Source: Bacillota bacterium (lineage in GTDB: Bacteria; Bacillota_A; Clostridia; Tissierellales; Peptoniphilaceae). Taken from it: 16,226 nucleotides of DNA. Under the pieces are notes generated by a model. The model worked only from the letters and a program-made list of their open reading frames with translations, searched no databases and was not told the origin of the DNA. Each line of letters opens with the position of its first letter. The first letter of the stretch is position 1. The stretch spans positions 1 to 16,226 of the forward strand of contig JAEZZN010000110.1 in assembly GCA_023418535.1 (NCBI GenBank), read 5' to 3'. Below are positions 6,214-15,985 of the stretch, piece after piece. A program made the translations under genes and the position numbers.

Positions 6214-8047
6214 TTACCATTTACCAATAATGCTATTATAAATCTTTTTCGCCATATTTATCGCCCTTTCCTCGATAGAAAAAGTTTTATTGTTAGAATA
6301 ATTTTCCAAAAAACATTTAACTGAACTATAATTAGATTTTTTATAAACAGATATCTTTTCTTCAAATTTAAAGTCATCACATTCTGAATTCAAATTACTT
6401 TCTAAAATTATTAGATTACCTACATTTAAAACATATTCTCTATCTTTATCGCTTGATTCTGGAATAATATGCTCAATTGCTGCTGATATTGTATCAAATC
6501 CTAAATGGTTGTTTTCTGATAATATTTCTTCTATTTTGTATATAGCATACTTAGTTATAGCATTTTTTCTTTTTTGCTTGTTATCCATACCTTTTGTTTT
6601 TGATGAATAGCTTATTTGAACGAATTTAGATATAAATTTTTGATTATCTTCTGGTAATAATGATATAAATTCTTTTTTTAATTTATTAAATTCAATCAAA
6701 ATCTCATTTTGAATTGTAGTATTATAAATCGATCTAGCCACATTACCATATTTATTAACTAACGCATTCGTTCTTTCTGTCATAATTCCATTATAAATAA
6801 AATGAAACTCCTCTAAAAATTTAACCATTGATTTCATATTTTTGAAGCTTAGCATACCAGAGTTGTACTTATCGACTAGTGTAATAAGTAAAACTTGTAC
6901 TTGTTCTATATTTAATATGTTTTGTAAAAACTTTAAAGAATTTACAAAATAGTCTAAATCATCTTTACCTACATTATTGCCTTTTGAACTGTTTCTGAAA
7001 TAATCATGTCTTGGTTTTGTTATATGAGCATAATCTTTTGATGCAACTTCTAATTCCTTCAAAAAATTCATGTATTCTTTTTCGTTTATTTTATTTTTAA
7101 ATTTTTTGTATAAATCCTTTTCTGTACTATATGTATATCTTGATAACCAGAAATACCTATAAAATTTTTGTACAGATATATATATTCTCCATCGTGTCGA
7201 AGATTGCTCTTAATATTTGACCATATTCGTTTTGCTTCATCAAGAGGAACAGTTTCATTTTGTACAGAAAAAATTTCATTTTTTATTAAATCTAATGATG
7301 AAAGCTGAAGCCCTTTTGAATTTATATTTTCAAATATAACATTAACATCATTAACATTTTCAGAAATAATGTAAACAAATGTGCTACCTAAAAGCTGATC
7401 TCTAACCAATTTCAATTTTTCAATTTTATTAAGGTTCGAATCTTTAAAAATTGGTGCCGATAAATCTTCATCTTCTAACTTTTCCCTAAAAAAATCATGA
7501 GCTTCTTTAATAAGTTCTTCTTCAGTGGAAAGTTCTTTTTCTAAATCCTCTATAATACTACTATCCACTCTTGGATAGGTATCTTTCTTCTTATCATCCT
7601 CTATTTTTATATTTCTCTTTTGAATTTTATTTTGAAAATATGGACAAGCTGTTTCATTTTCTACAACATTATAAAGTTTACCATCATTATTCTGAGCTAT
7701 TATATATTTCCATAGTAACGTAGATAAATTGTCATCGTAATTATAAAGTATATCCGATAATACTGACAAAAATATTGTAATAGTAGTAATTCTTTGTTGG
7801 CCATCAATAATCTCAATAGCTTCATTTGGTTTTTCCATATTGCCAACTAAAATTACAGTACCAAAAAAATAATCCTGTGTTTTATAGTTTCCTTCTTTTT
7901 CTTTTTTTTTATATTTGATACAATATCTGAATAAAAATCTTCCAGTTGTTGTTTACTCCAAGAATATTCTCTTTGATATCTAGGAACTTTATATATCCTG
8001 TCAGTTAAAAAAGTTTGTAAAACTATCTGTTTTTAATTGAAATCCAT
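6214..8047 (-). pseudogene. GmrSD-like type IV restriction protein (DUF262 + DUF1524), frameshifted
   Basis: One gene of about 611 codons broken into several frames. It starts at ATG 8047 (GGGGG ribosome site five bases upstream). The N-terminal DUF262 part reads MDFQLKTDSFTN, then YKVPRYQREYSW, then IIDGQQRIT (DUF262 nucleotide motif, near 7806) and SKGLQLSSLDLIKNEIF. The C-terminal DUF1524 HNH-like part has IEHIIPES and NVGNLIILESNLN (6390-6480). Homology of order across frames shows four single-base changes: a T missing at 8040-8042, one extra in the T6 run at 8007-8012, one A missing in the A9 run at 7902-7910, and one A missing in the A5 run at 7165-7169. The family cleaves modified phage DNA using NTP. 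The remaining open pieces are 7086-7838 (250 codons, DUF262 core) and 6214-7071 (285 codons, DUF1524). It is probably inactive as written. Confidence 0.85.
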
Positions 8048-8205
8048 AAATCCCCCTATACTTTCAAATTTATTTTGCTTATAATTTTCTACACTGGAGC
8101 TTGATCTATTATTAGAATCCGAAAACTTATTATAGGTTTAATTTTTATATTTAAACGTATTAAAGTAAATCGGAATTGATATACTTGAAATTAAAAACAG
8201 CATTT

Positions 8206-9537
8206 TTATCCAACAACAATCCAATTTCCATCACGTTTTGATCCAACTCTTTCTAACATTTTCTTTTCTTGTAAAGACTTAAATGCTCTTTCGATTGTCC
8301 TCTTTGTTACACCTATTTTTTCTGAAAGTTCAATTGATGTAAGGCTTGGATTTTCTATCAAAAGTTCGATCACTTTCTTCTCAGTCTTATTCAAACCGAC
8401 ATTCAAACCGACATTCAAGCCGACATTTTTATTGTCTATTTGGTCAATTACTTCCTGTTCAAAAGGAATAGTGCATCTAATATAGTTGCTTTCAATTTCA
8501 AAAACGTCTTTGCCATATTTTTCTACAATCGTTGGAATTCCATGTCCGGTATGTTCAGTTAGTCCCATATTTAGAAATATCCTCATCAATGTTGCGTTTC
8601 TCGGCTTACTTATTCCATCAAAAAATTGCTCTTCTGTCATTCCATTAGGAAGTCCACCATGTGATAATATATCAAGTCTATCATTAAACATTGAAATCTG
8701 TGGTTCAGTGATTGTCCAATCGTTATGGACTAAAGCATTTAAAATTGCCTCGTTAACACAGTCAAAATCAAATAAGTAAGTGTCCTTTCTTGGTCTAACT
8801 GTCGTATCAGAAATACATATATTTTCAGCCTGCAATCTGTTTTTTATTTTTTCATAAGTCGTTAATATGCATCCATAACCATAATCGCTTCTTTCAGATA
8901 TAGAAGCTTTATTCTGTCCTTGAAATTTCACAAAAATAAATGGAATATTATTCTTATCGGATAATAGTTCTGCCAATAAATTATATTCTCCAGCTTCATT
9001 CCTTAAATTCAAATTCGTTTCAAAAGATTTATCTTCCAAATGATAATTTTTTTCTGAATAATATATCTTAAGTTCCCTAAACGACAAATCTGATGAATTT
9101 GATTTTTTCTTAAGCATGTATTCATTATCTAAAAATTTTTTCTCATATCGAATTTTTATCTGTTCTGGCGTCATTTCTTTACAAGTTGTCCCGATTCGCA
9201 TTGTGCACCCAGTAGAGGAGAATCCATATTTCTTTTGACAATAAATATGATGATGTCCTTTATTTATACGAATTACTATTAGAGTTTTTTCTTGATCAAA
9301 TTTTAGTTCTGAACTGATTTCATCTTGTGGATTTGGTTCTATTTTAGTTGTTATAATATCAGATATTTTTCTAAGAATTTCATCAACTTTGTCTACACCA
9401 ACTACAGTGCCATCATCTTTTACTCCGATAATAATTGATCCTCCTGCACCATTAAGGAAAGATACTATTTCCTTTGTAATCGTATCTGTGTATTTTTCTT
9501 TTAATTCAATTGTTTCTGATTCAATATATCGGTTCAT
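8206..9537 (-). CDS. AlbA_2 / HATPase_c_4 ATP-binding regulator with winged helix
   Basis: A 443-aa protein of the Schlafen-AlbA_2 ATP-binding family. The AlbA_2 domain is at about 1-130 (ESETIELKE, then FLNGAGGSIIIGVKDDG at 28-43). A divergent GHKL/HATPase_c_4 domain is at about 255-345 (NEAILNALVHNDW, then LSHGGLPNGM and TGHGIP). The unit Asn-Val-Gly-Leu is repeated three times at 371-382. A C-terminal winged helix at 385-440 (SLTSIELSEKIGVTKRTIERAF) predicts DNA binding. Proteins of this type are common in mobile islands and are annotated as putative transcriptional regulators; the ligand is unknown. AGGAGGA five bases before the ATG confirms the start. Its promoter carries TGTCG-type repeats, suggesting autoregulation. 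It lies upstream of the broken GmrSD-like gene on the same strand, with 158 bp between them. Confidence 0.87.
   Translation of the reverse strand: MNRYIESETIELKEKYTDTITKEIVSFLNGAGGSIIIGVKDDGTVVGVDKVDEILRKISDIITTKIEPNPQDEISSELKFDQEKTLIVIRINKGHHHIYCQKKYGFSSTGCTMRIGTTCKEMTPEQIKIRYEKKFLDNEYMLKKKSNSSDLSFRELKIYYSEKNYHLEDKSFETNLNLRNEAGEYNLLAELLSDKNNIPFIFVKFQGQNKASISERSDYGYGCILTTYEKIKNRLQAENICISDTTVRPRKDTYLFDFDCVNEAILNALVHNDWTITEPQISMFNDRLDILSHGGLPNGMTEEQFFDGISKPRNATLMRIFLNMGLTEHTGHGIPTIVEKYGKDVFEIESNYIRCTIPFEQEVIDQIDNKNVGLNVGLNVGLNKTEKKVIELLIENPSLTSIELSEKIGVTKRTIERAFKSLQEKKMLERVGSKRDGNWIVVG
8389..8427 (-). repeat. In-frame 12-bp tandem repeat encoding NVGL x3
   Basis: Three consecutive 12-nt units (on the plus strand ATTCAAACCGAC, the third with one G for A change) encode Asn-Val-Gly-Leu three times between the ATPase-like domain and the winged helix. 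A length-variable linker is typical for this family. The 15-mer ATTCAAACCGACATT recurs exactly at 9588-9602 in the gene's own promoter. Confidence 0.85.
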
Positions 9538-9559
9538 TTCTGTCCTCCTATATATAATT

Positions 9560-9613
9560 ATTATATCACGTTTGCGACAATACTAGAATTCAAACCGACA
9601 TTTTGATGTCGCA
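9560..9613 (-). promoter_or_regulatory. Promoter and probable operator of the AlbA_2 regulator
   Basis: On the minus strand there is an extended -10, TGATATAAT (TATAAT at 9565-9560), with only a weak -35 near 9588-9583. TGCGACA (9573-9579) and TGTCGCA (9607-9613) form a perfect 7-bp inverted repeat flanking the -35, with a further CCGACA between them (9595-9600). A second small inverted repeat, CGACAT/ATGTCG, lies at 9596-9611. This arrangement suggests a repressor-controlled promoter. Confidence 0.5.
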
Positions 9614-9770
9614 TTATTCATTGATTTGCTATATAATCTAAATGTTTCCTTAAATAGCCTGTTAATGTCTTTATATTTTTACAATATTTTATTCAACTTA
9701 ATTAATGATCTAATTTATATTACCTATATAATTATATATAAATACAATATTTCAAAGTAAAAATATGCAC

Positions 9771-9808
9771 GAAAAAGACCGCAGTTAGAAACTACAGTCT
9801 TATTTTTT
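9771..9808. terminator. Bidirectional terminator downstream of guaA
   Basis: A 12-bp stem (9775-9786 with 9790-9801, two G-U pairs in the minus-strand RNA) and a 3-nt loop, with T tracts on both strands. It could end the guaBA transcript about 140-165 nt after the guaA stop. It also sits inside the putative island. Confidence 0.65.
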
Positions 9809-9857
9809 GTCCAAATGTAAACCACTTGGAACTATTATTTTAATTACTCTTTTTTAC

Positions 9858-9880
9858 TTCCAGTACCATTTGAGTACCAG
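9858..9880. repeat. GTACC repeat related to the 29-bp repeats
   Basis: TTCCAGTACCATTTGAGTACC contains TTCCAGTAC, which is shared with copy 1 (5297-5305), and two GTACC units. It lies about 60-80 bp inside the guaA-proximal candidate boundary, mirroring copy 2 at the other end. Confidence 0.35.
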
Positions 9881-9918
9881 TAGCTATTTTACATTCTCTT
9901 TATAGCTTGTAATCAAGC

Positions 9919-9950
9919 CATTTTATAAATTTTTGCTACTATTCCCACTC
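9919..9950. other. guaA 3'-end candidate attachment site
   Basis: The guaA end contains, on the minus strand, GAGTGGGAATA (9950-9940), the same 11-mer that I recall being reported as the duplicated insertion site of Tn5801-like elements in guaA. CATTTTATAAATTT (9919-9932) lies next to it. Both parts are echoed at 6009-6044. Confidence 0.45.
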
Positions 9951-10919
9951 GATAGTGCCAGTAGGTTTAGGAGTGAAGTCGTATAATACTCTATTTACTC
10001 CTTCAACTTCTGTGGTGATTCTTTGAACTAGTTTTTGCATTAGGTCGAATGGTATTTCTTCTACTGTGGCTGTCATTGCATCTACTGAGTTTACAGCACG
10101 GATGATTACTGGCCATTCGAAGGTTCTTTTTCCATCTTTTACACCTGTTGTTCTGAAATCTGGAACTACTGTAAAATATTGCCAAACAGTTTTATTAAGA
10201 CCAGCTTTTTTGAATTCTTCTCGTAGTATAGCATCAGATTCACGAACTGCTTCTAATCTTTTTCTTTCGATTATTCCAAGACATCTTACTCCAAGACCTG
10301 GTCCTGGGAATGGTTGACGATCAACCATTGATTCTGGAAGTCCAAGTCTTCTTCCAACCAATCTAACTTCATCTTTGAAAAGTATTCTTACTGGTTCTAC
10401 AAGTTCAAATTCCATATCTTCTGGAAGTCCACCTGAATTGTGATGAGCTTTTATTCCCTTTTCACTTTCAAGTATATCTGGCCAAATAGTTCCTTGACCA
10501 AGGAATTTAATGCCTTCTAATTTTCCAGCCTCTTCTGCAAATACTTCGATAAATTCATTTCCAATAATTTTTCTTTTAGTTTCTGGATCTTCCACATTCT
10601 TTAATTTATCAAGGAAACGATCTGTTGCGTCTATATAGATTAAGTTTGCATCCATTTGATTTTGGAAAACTTCTATTACTTCTTCAGATTCTCCCTTTCT
10701 CAATAGACCAGTATTTACATGAACACAGTATAATTGTTTCCCAATAGCTTTAGAAAGAAGCGCCGCCACGACGGAAGAATCTACTCCCCCTGATAAAGCA
10801 AGTAAAACCTTTTGATTTCCTATCTGTTCTTTAATTAGTGAAACTTGTTCTTCTATAAATTTATCTGCAAGAGTTTCATTTGTAATTCTTTGCATTTCAT
10901 CTGGTCTTCTTAAATTCAT
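9939..10919 (-). CDS. guaA: GMP synthase, ATP-pyrophosphatase/dimerisation subunit (no glutaminase domain)
   Basis: A 326-aa protein aligning with the C-terminal two thirds of bacterial GMP synthase (usually about 510 aa). The PP-loop SGGVDSS is at 43-49. The ATP-PPase domain follows with LGQGTIWPDI, and the dimerisation domain contains the R-QPFPGPGLGVR segment and the invariant ending PTGTIEWE. It amidates XMP to GMP with ATP. It lacks the N-terminal class I amidotransferase domain, so it needs free ammonia or a separate glutaminase partner, as in archaeal two-subunit enzymes. AGGAG seven bases before the ATG shows the short start is real, and only 57 bp separate it from guaB, so no domain has been missed. 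It is the second gene of a guaB-guaA operon. Confidence 0.93.
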   Translation of the reverse strand: MNLRRPDEMQRITNETLADKFIEEQVSLIKEQIGNQKVLLALSGGVDSSVVAALLSKAIGKQLYCVHVNTGLLRKGESEEVIEVFQNQMDANLIYIDATDRFLDKLKNVEDPETKRKIIGNEFIEVFAEEAGKLEGIKFLGQGTIWPDILESEKGIKAHHNSGGLPEDMEFELVEPVRILFKDEVRLVGRRLGLPESMVDRQPFPGPGLGVRCLGIIERKRLEAVRESDAILREEFKKAGLNKTVWQYFTVVPDFRTTGVKDGKRTFEWPVIIRAVNSVDAMTATVEEIPFDLMQKLVQRITTEVEGVNRVLYDFTPKPTGTIEWE

Positions 10920-10976
10920 CTATTTCTCCTATTTAATATGTTTTGATAAGTTTTTTTTAATCTATTTTGAATAATA

Positions 10977-12437
<1,461 letters not shown>

Positions 12438-12458
12438 TTATAATTATTTATTATTAAT

Positions 12459-12486
12459 ATTATAACATTAGAAAACTATTTGTCGA
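12459..12486 (-). promoter_or_regulatory. guaBA promoter (extended -10)
   Basis: On the minus strand TCGACA (12486-12481), a 16-bp spacer and TATAAT (12464-12459) preceded by TGT, i.e. TGnTATAAT. Transcription should start near 12452, about 27 nt before the guaB ATG, leaving no room for a riboswitch. Confidence 0.7.
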
Positions 12487-12517
12487 GATTTATCTCTTGT
12501 TAAATATACAATCAAAT

Positions 12518-12541
12518 AAAACCGGAGAAAACTCCGATTTT
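12518..12541 (-). terminator. Terminator at the end of the arc operon
   Basis: On the minus strand AAAATCGGAG, a TTTT loop, CTCCGGTTTT. The 5-bp GC core is extended by A-T pairs around one mismatch. It begins about 18 nt after the arcC stop. Confidence 0.7.
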
Positions 12542-12558
12542 ATCATGATTTATTAATA

Positions 12559-13493
12559 TTATTTCTTTATAATTGTTCCTGTTTCGCCTTGAAGCGCTTC
12601 TTTCGCTCTTTGTAAAGAAGTGATTAAGGCTCTTCCATTTGGATATTTCTCTACAAACTCTAGACAAGCTTCAACTTTTGGCAACATTGAACCTGGAGCA
12701 AAATGTCCTTCTTCAATATATTTTCTTGCTTCATTAGAATCTATTTCTACTAATTCTTTTTGATCTGGTTTATTAAAATTAATATAGACCCTATCTACAG
12801 CTGTTAATATAACTAACATATCAGCTTTCATATCTATCGCTAATTTAGCACTTGATCTATCTTTATCAATAACAGCTGCAACCCCTTTATAGCCTTCTTC
12901 AGTTTCTATTACTGGTATACCGCCACCACCTACTGTGATTACAATATCTCCTAAGTTTACTAATTGTTCAACAATATTTAGCTCAACAATTTTTGTAGGA
13001 ATTGGACTAGGTACAACTCTTCTATATCCTCTACCTGCATCTTCAACAAATATGAATCCTTTTTCAGAAGCTATTTTGTCCGCTTCTTCCTTTGTCATAA
13101 ATGTGCCAATAGGTTTTGTAGGGTTTTCAAACGCTTTATCTCTTTCATCTACAACTACTTGAGTTATTATACAAGCAACATCTTTTTCAATATTTCTATT
13201 TTTAAGTTCTCTTTGAATTGATTGAGTTAGATGATATCCTATATAACCTTGAGACATAGCCCCGCATTCTGGGAATGGCATACATGGAGTGTTTTCTACT
13301 TTTTGTGATGAAAATCCCATTGCATTATTAATCATTCCTACTTGTGGCCATTACCATGACCAATAATTACATCATATTCATCTACTAAATCTACAATAGT
13401 TTTTGCAGTTTCTTTTACTAATTCTAATTGCTATTCAGGTGTGTTTCCTAAAGCATTGCCTCCAAGAGCTATAACTAATCTTTTTTTCGCCAT
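12559..13493 (-). pseudogene. arcC: Carbamate kinase, broken by a nonsense codon and a frameshift
   Basis: A 935-bp carbamate kinase frame. Restoring one base gives 311 aa, the family norm. Carbamate kinase turns carbamoyl phosphate plus ADP into ATP, CO2 and ammonia. The start at 13493 (GAGGA eight bases upstream) gives MAKKRLVIALGGNALGNTPE. Codon 21 is then TAG (13433-13431), and a missing base near 13346-13349 breaks HGNGPQVGM in a C run. From there 258 codons are intact (13335-12559), including GGGGIPV, DKDRSSAKLA and the C-terminal GETGTI. A product restarted at the internal Met would lack the GGNA and HGNGPQVG segments of the active site. It is third in the arc operon, 15 bp after arcB. 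Either a real loss or a sequence error. Confidence 0.9.
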
Positions 13494-13508
13494 ATATTAA
13501 TCCTCTAA

Positions 13509-14513
13509 TTATTTTAATGAAGCAAAGATGGCTGCTTTAATTGTATGCATTCTATTTTCCGCTTGATCAAATACCCTACTATGTTTACCTAAGAAAACTT
13601 CATCATTTACTTCCATACCATCTAAGTCGTATTTATCACCAAATTTTTGATGAATTTCTTTACCAATAGTTGTATTTAAGTCATGGAAAGATGGTAAACA
13701 ATGTAAAAATATTACTTCTTCATCAGCTTTATCAATAATATCTTGAGTTACTTTATATGGATGCAATAATTCTATTCTTTCTTCCCAAACTTCATCTGGT
13801 TCGCCCATTGAAACCCAAATATCTGTATAAATGGCATGTGCTCCTTTAACACCTTCATCTACATTTTCTGTAAATTCAACTTTTGATCCATGCAATTTAG
13901 CAAACTCTTTGGCTTGTTCTATTAATTCTTCTTTTGGCCATAAAGATTTTGGACCAACTCCTGTATAGTTTAGGCCTAATTTCGCACAAACTATCATCAA
14001 TGAATTAGATACATTGTTTCTACAATCACCCATGAATACAAAGTTTAATCCTTTTAGATATCCGAAGTTTTCTTTGATTGTCAACATATCAGCTAGCATT
14101 TGCGTTGGATGAAAATCATCTGTTAAACCATTCCACACTGGAACTCCTGAATATTTAGCTAAAGCTTCTACATTAGATTGATCAAAACCTCTATATTCAA
14201 TACCATCATAAAATCTTCCTAATACTTTAGCTGTATCTTCGATTGATTCTTTTTTACCCATTTGGCTTGAACCCGGATCTAAATATGTTACACCCATTCC
14301 TAGGTCCATAGCAGCTACTTCAAAAGAGCATCTTGTTCTTGTTGATGTTTTTTCAAATAGTAGAACTATATTTTTACCTTCTAAATATTTATGCGGTGTA
14401 CGAGTGTTTTTTAAGTTCTTAAATTGTTGTCCTAAATCTATTAAGTAGTTGATTTCTTCAGGTGTATAATCAACTAATCCTAAAAGACTTCTTCCTTGAA
14501 AATTAATTGGCAT
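13509..14513 (-). CDS. arcB: Ornithine carbamoyltransferase, catabolic
   Basis: A 334-aa enzyme of the arginine deiminase pathway, normal length. It carries out the phosphorolysis of citrulline to ornithine and carbamoyl phosphate; the fold also supports the reverse anabolic reaction. The carbamoyl-phosphate loop STRTR is at 57-61, HPTQ at 135-138, the ornithine-binding DIWVSMG at 231-237 and the catalytic HCLP at 271-274, all intact. The position between arcA and arcC identifies the catabolic role. The start at 14513 is preceded by GGAAGGA about seven bases upstream. It is cytoplasmic and in the same operon as arcA, 58 bp downstream. Its product carbamoyl phosphate has no intact kinase in this operon. 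Confidence 0.96.
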   Translation of the reverse strand: MPINFQGRSLLGLVDYTPEEINYLIDLGQQFKNLKNTRTPHKYLEGKNIVLLFEKTSTRTRCSFEVAAMDLGMGVTYLDPGSSQMGKKESIEDTAKVLGRFYDGIEYRGFDQSNVEALAKYSGVPVWNGLTDDFHPTQMLADMLTIKENFGYLKGLNFVFMGDCRNNVSNSLMIVCAKLGLNYTGVGPKSLWPKEELIEQAKEFAKLHGSKVEFTENVDEGVKGAHAIYTDIWVSMGEPDEVWEERIELLHPYKVTQDIIDKADEEVIFLHCLPSFHDLNTTIGKEIHQKFGDKYDLDGMEVNDEVFLGKHSRVFDQAENRMHTIKAAIFASLK

Positions 14514-14571
14514 ATTTATTTCCTTCCTTATTTAAACAAGAAAATTATCTTTCTATTAGTAATTTTAATTT

Positions 14572-15801
14572 TTATAAATCTCTAATTAATGGCATACTCA
14601 TACAACGTGGCCCACCACGTCCAACGCATATATTGTCCGCGTCTAATTCTATAACATCAAATCCATTATCTTTTAAATATTGATTTGTTACATAATTTCT
14701 TTTATATACAATGATTTTACCTGGCGCAATAGTCAATGTATTTGAACCATCAGTCCATTGTTCTCTTTCTGCAGCAATCGGATCTCCAGCTCCACATTCG
14801 AATAATCTAACTTTTTCTAGCCCCATAAAATGAGCGAGTATTTCATCTAATTTACCTCTATGTTCTTCTATATGAACATCATGATTTTCTTCATCTTTTG
14901 TAATTTCGAATACCTGTAATGTTTTCATAATTCCTGGATGGATTGTAAATGCATCTGTATCTATCTGTGTAAACACTGTGTCTAAATGCATCATCGCTCT
15001 ATTATTTGGAATATTAAACGCTAATATAGTCTCAATAGTATTTTCTTTACTTTCATAGAATAATTTCATGGCTAGCTCTTGAATAGCTTCGGCTTGTGTT
15101 CTTTGAGATATACCGATGAATAAAAGTTTTTCGCTAATATTTAATATATCTCCACCTTCAATATGGAATGGATTGTCTCTTCCATATAAATCTTGAACTT
15201 GACCCTTATATTCTGGATGATGTTTTAAAATATAGTCAGCATAAATGGTTTCTCTATTTCTCGTTACTGAGTACATTTTATTTATCGATGCAGAATTTCC
15301 TATCGAAGCAAATGGATCTCTTGTAAAGTATAGATTTGGCATTGGATTAAGTAATAGATATGAATCATTATTTAATTTATCTACTAAGAAATTTGTTTTT
15401 AAATCTCCTAATTCTTCAAAAGTTACCCCGGCCATTGTTTTTAATACTAAAGATTTATTATCTTCAAATTTATTAAAATATTCTTTAAGAATTTCCTGAT
15501 ATTCATCCGTATGAACTCCAGCTTCCGATATAAATTGATCTAAAAATTTATCTTTTATATCTAGATTTGCATCTAGAGTTTCTGCCATTAAATCTTCTAA
15601 ATATACTACCTCAACTCCATTTTCTCTTAAGATTTCAGCAAATCTATCATGTTCTTCTCTAGCTTTAACTAAATCGGGAATATCATCAAACAATAACTCA
15701 TCTAATGTAAGCGGAGTTAGATTTAACAATTCTTCTCCCGGCCTATGCAACAACACCTTCCTTAGAGGTTTAATCTCATTCGTGACTTGAATTTTTGTCA
15801 T
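14572..15801 (-). CDS. arcA: Arginine deiminase
   Basis: A 409-aa arginine deiminase, converting arginine to citrulline and ammonia, the first step of the pathway and a source of acid resistance. It has NLYFTRDPFASIG (Asp162), HIEGGDIL (Glu215), MHLDTVFTQID (His272) and the nucleophile Cys400 in GPRCMSMPL, so the Cys-His-Glu/Asp set is complete. The open frame extends to a GTG at 15828. I place the start at 15801 because AAAGGAG lies five bases before that ATG and the family begins at MTKIQVTNEI. It is the first gene of arcA-arcB-arcC. Upstream lies a candidate promoter with a dyad over the -35. No ArgR or ArcR gene is in the window. Confidence 0.96.
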   Translation of the reverse strand: MTKIQVTNEIKPLRKVLLHRPGEELLNLTPLTLDELLFDDIPDLVKAREEHDRFAEILRENGVEVVYLEDLMAETLDANLDIKDKFLDQFISEAGVHTDEYQEILKEYFNKFEDNKSLVLKTMAGVTFEELGDLKTNFLVDKLNNDSYLLLNPMPNLYFTRDPFASIGNSASINKMYSVTRNRETIYADYILKHHPEYKGQVQDLYGRDNPFHIEGGDILNISEKLLFIGISQRTQAEAIQELAMKLFYESKENTIETILAFNIPNNRAMMHLDTVFTQIDTDAFTIHPGIMKTLQVFEITKDEENHDVHIEEHRGKLDEILAHFMGLEKVRLFECGAGDPIAAEREQWTDGSNTLTIAPGKIIVYKRNYVTNQYLKDNGFDVIELDADNICVGRGGPRCMSMPLIRDL

Positions 15802-15851
15802 TTTCACTCCTTTATCTTTATACAACACTCCTTTTTACTCTCTATAATTTT

Positions 15852-15886
15852 ATATTAAGTATTTTTGTTGTTTTTTGCAAGACAAC
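15852..15886 (-). promoter_or_regulatory. Candidate arc operon promoter with dyad
   Basis: On the minus strand TTGCAA (15880-15875), a 17-bp spacer and TAATAT (15857-15852). GTTGT (15867-15871) and ACAAC (15882-15886) form a 5-bp inverted repeat around the -35, a possible operator. The promoter is only moderately close to consensus. Confidence 0.4.
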
Positions 15887-15952
15887 TTGTTTTTTATAAG
15901 GCAAAATATAGTTTTTATACATTAAATTACATAGATTTATTTTTTATCATAA

Positions 15953-15980
15953 AAAAAATCGGAGCGAACTCCGATTTTTT
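15953..15980. terminator. Terminator between the SH3b gene and arcA
   Basis: A perfect 12-bp stem AAAAAATCGGAG / CTCCGATTTTTT with a CGAA loop, starting 5 nt after the SH3b gene's stop on the minus strand, with T tracts on both sides. It insulates arcA from upstream transcription. Confidence 0.85.
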
Positions 15981-15985
15981 CCATT

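Larger units (their letters stand above)
9538..9938. other. Intergenic end of the guaA island, no gene
   Basis: About 400 bp without a supported gene. From left to right it holds the regulator's ribosome site and operator region, a featureless AT-rich stretch (9614-9770), a hairpin terminator (9771-9808), a GTACC-type repeat (9858-9880) and the CATTTTATAAATTT part of the guaA-proximal repeat. Confidence 0.6.

Noticed and set aside
8033..8047. In-frame TAA at codon 5 of the GmrSD-like gene as a nonsense mutation
   Set aside because: The next frame reads a sensible DUF262 N-terminus (FQLKTDSFTN) and rejoins after a T run, so a pair of compensating indels explains it better than a point mutation.
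9858..9905. Minus-strand frame ending ATGTQMVLEVKKSN that resembles a recombinase tail
   Set aside because: Under 20 codons, preceded by a stop and with no start. Too short to assign, so recorded only as a repeat.
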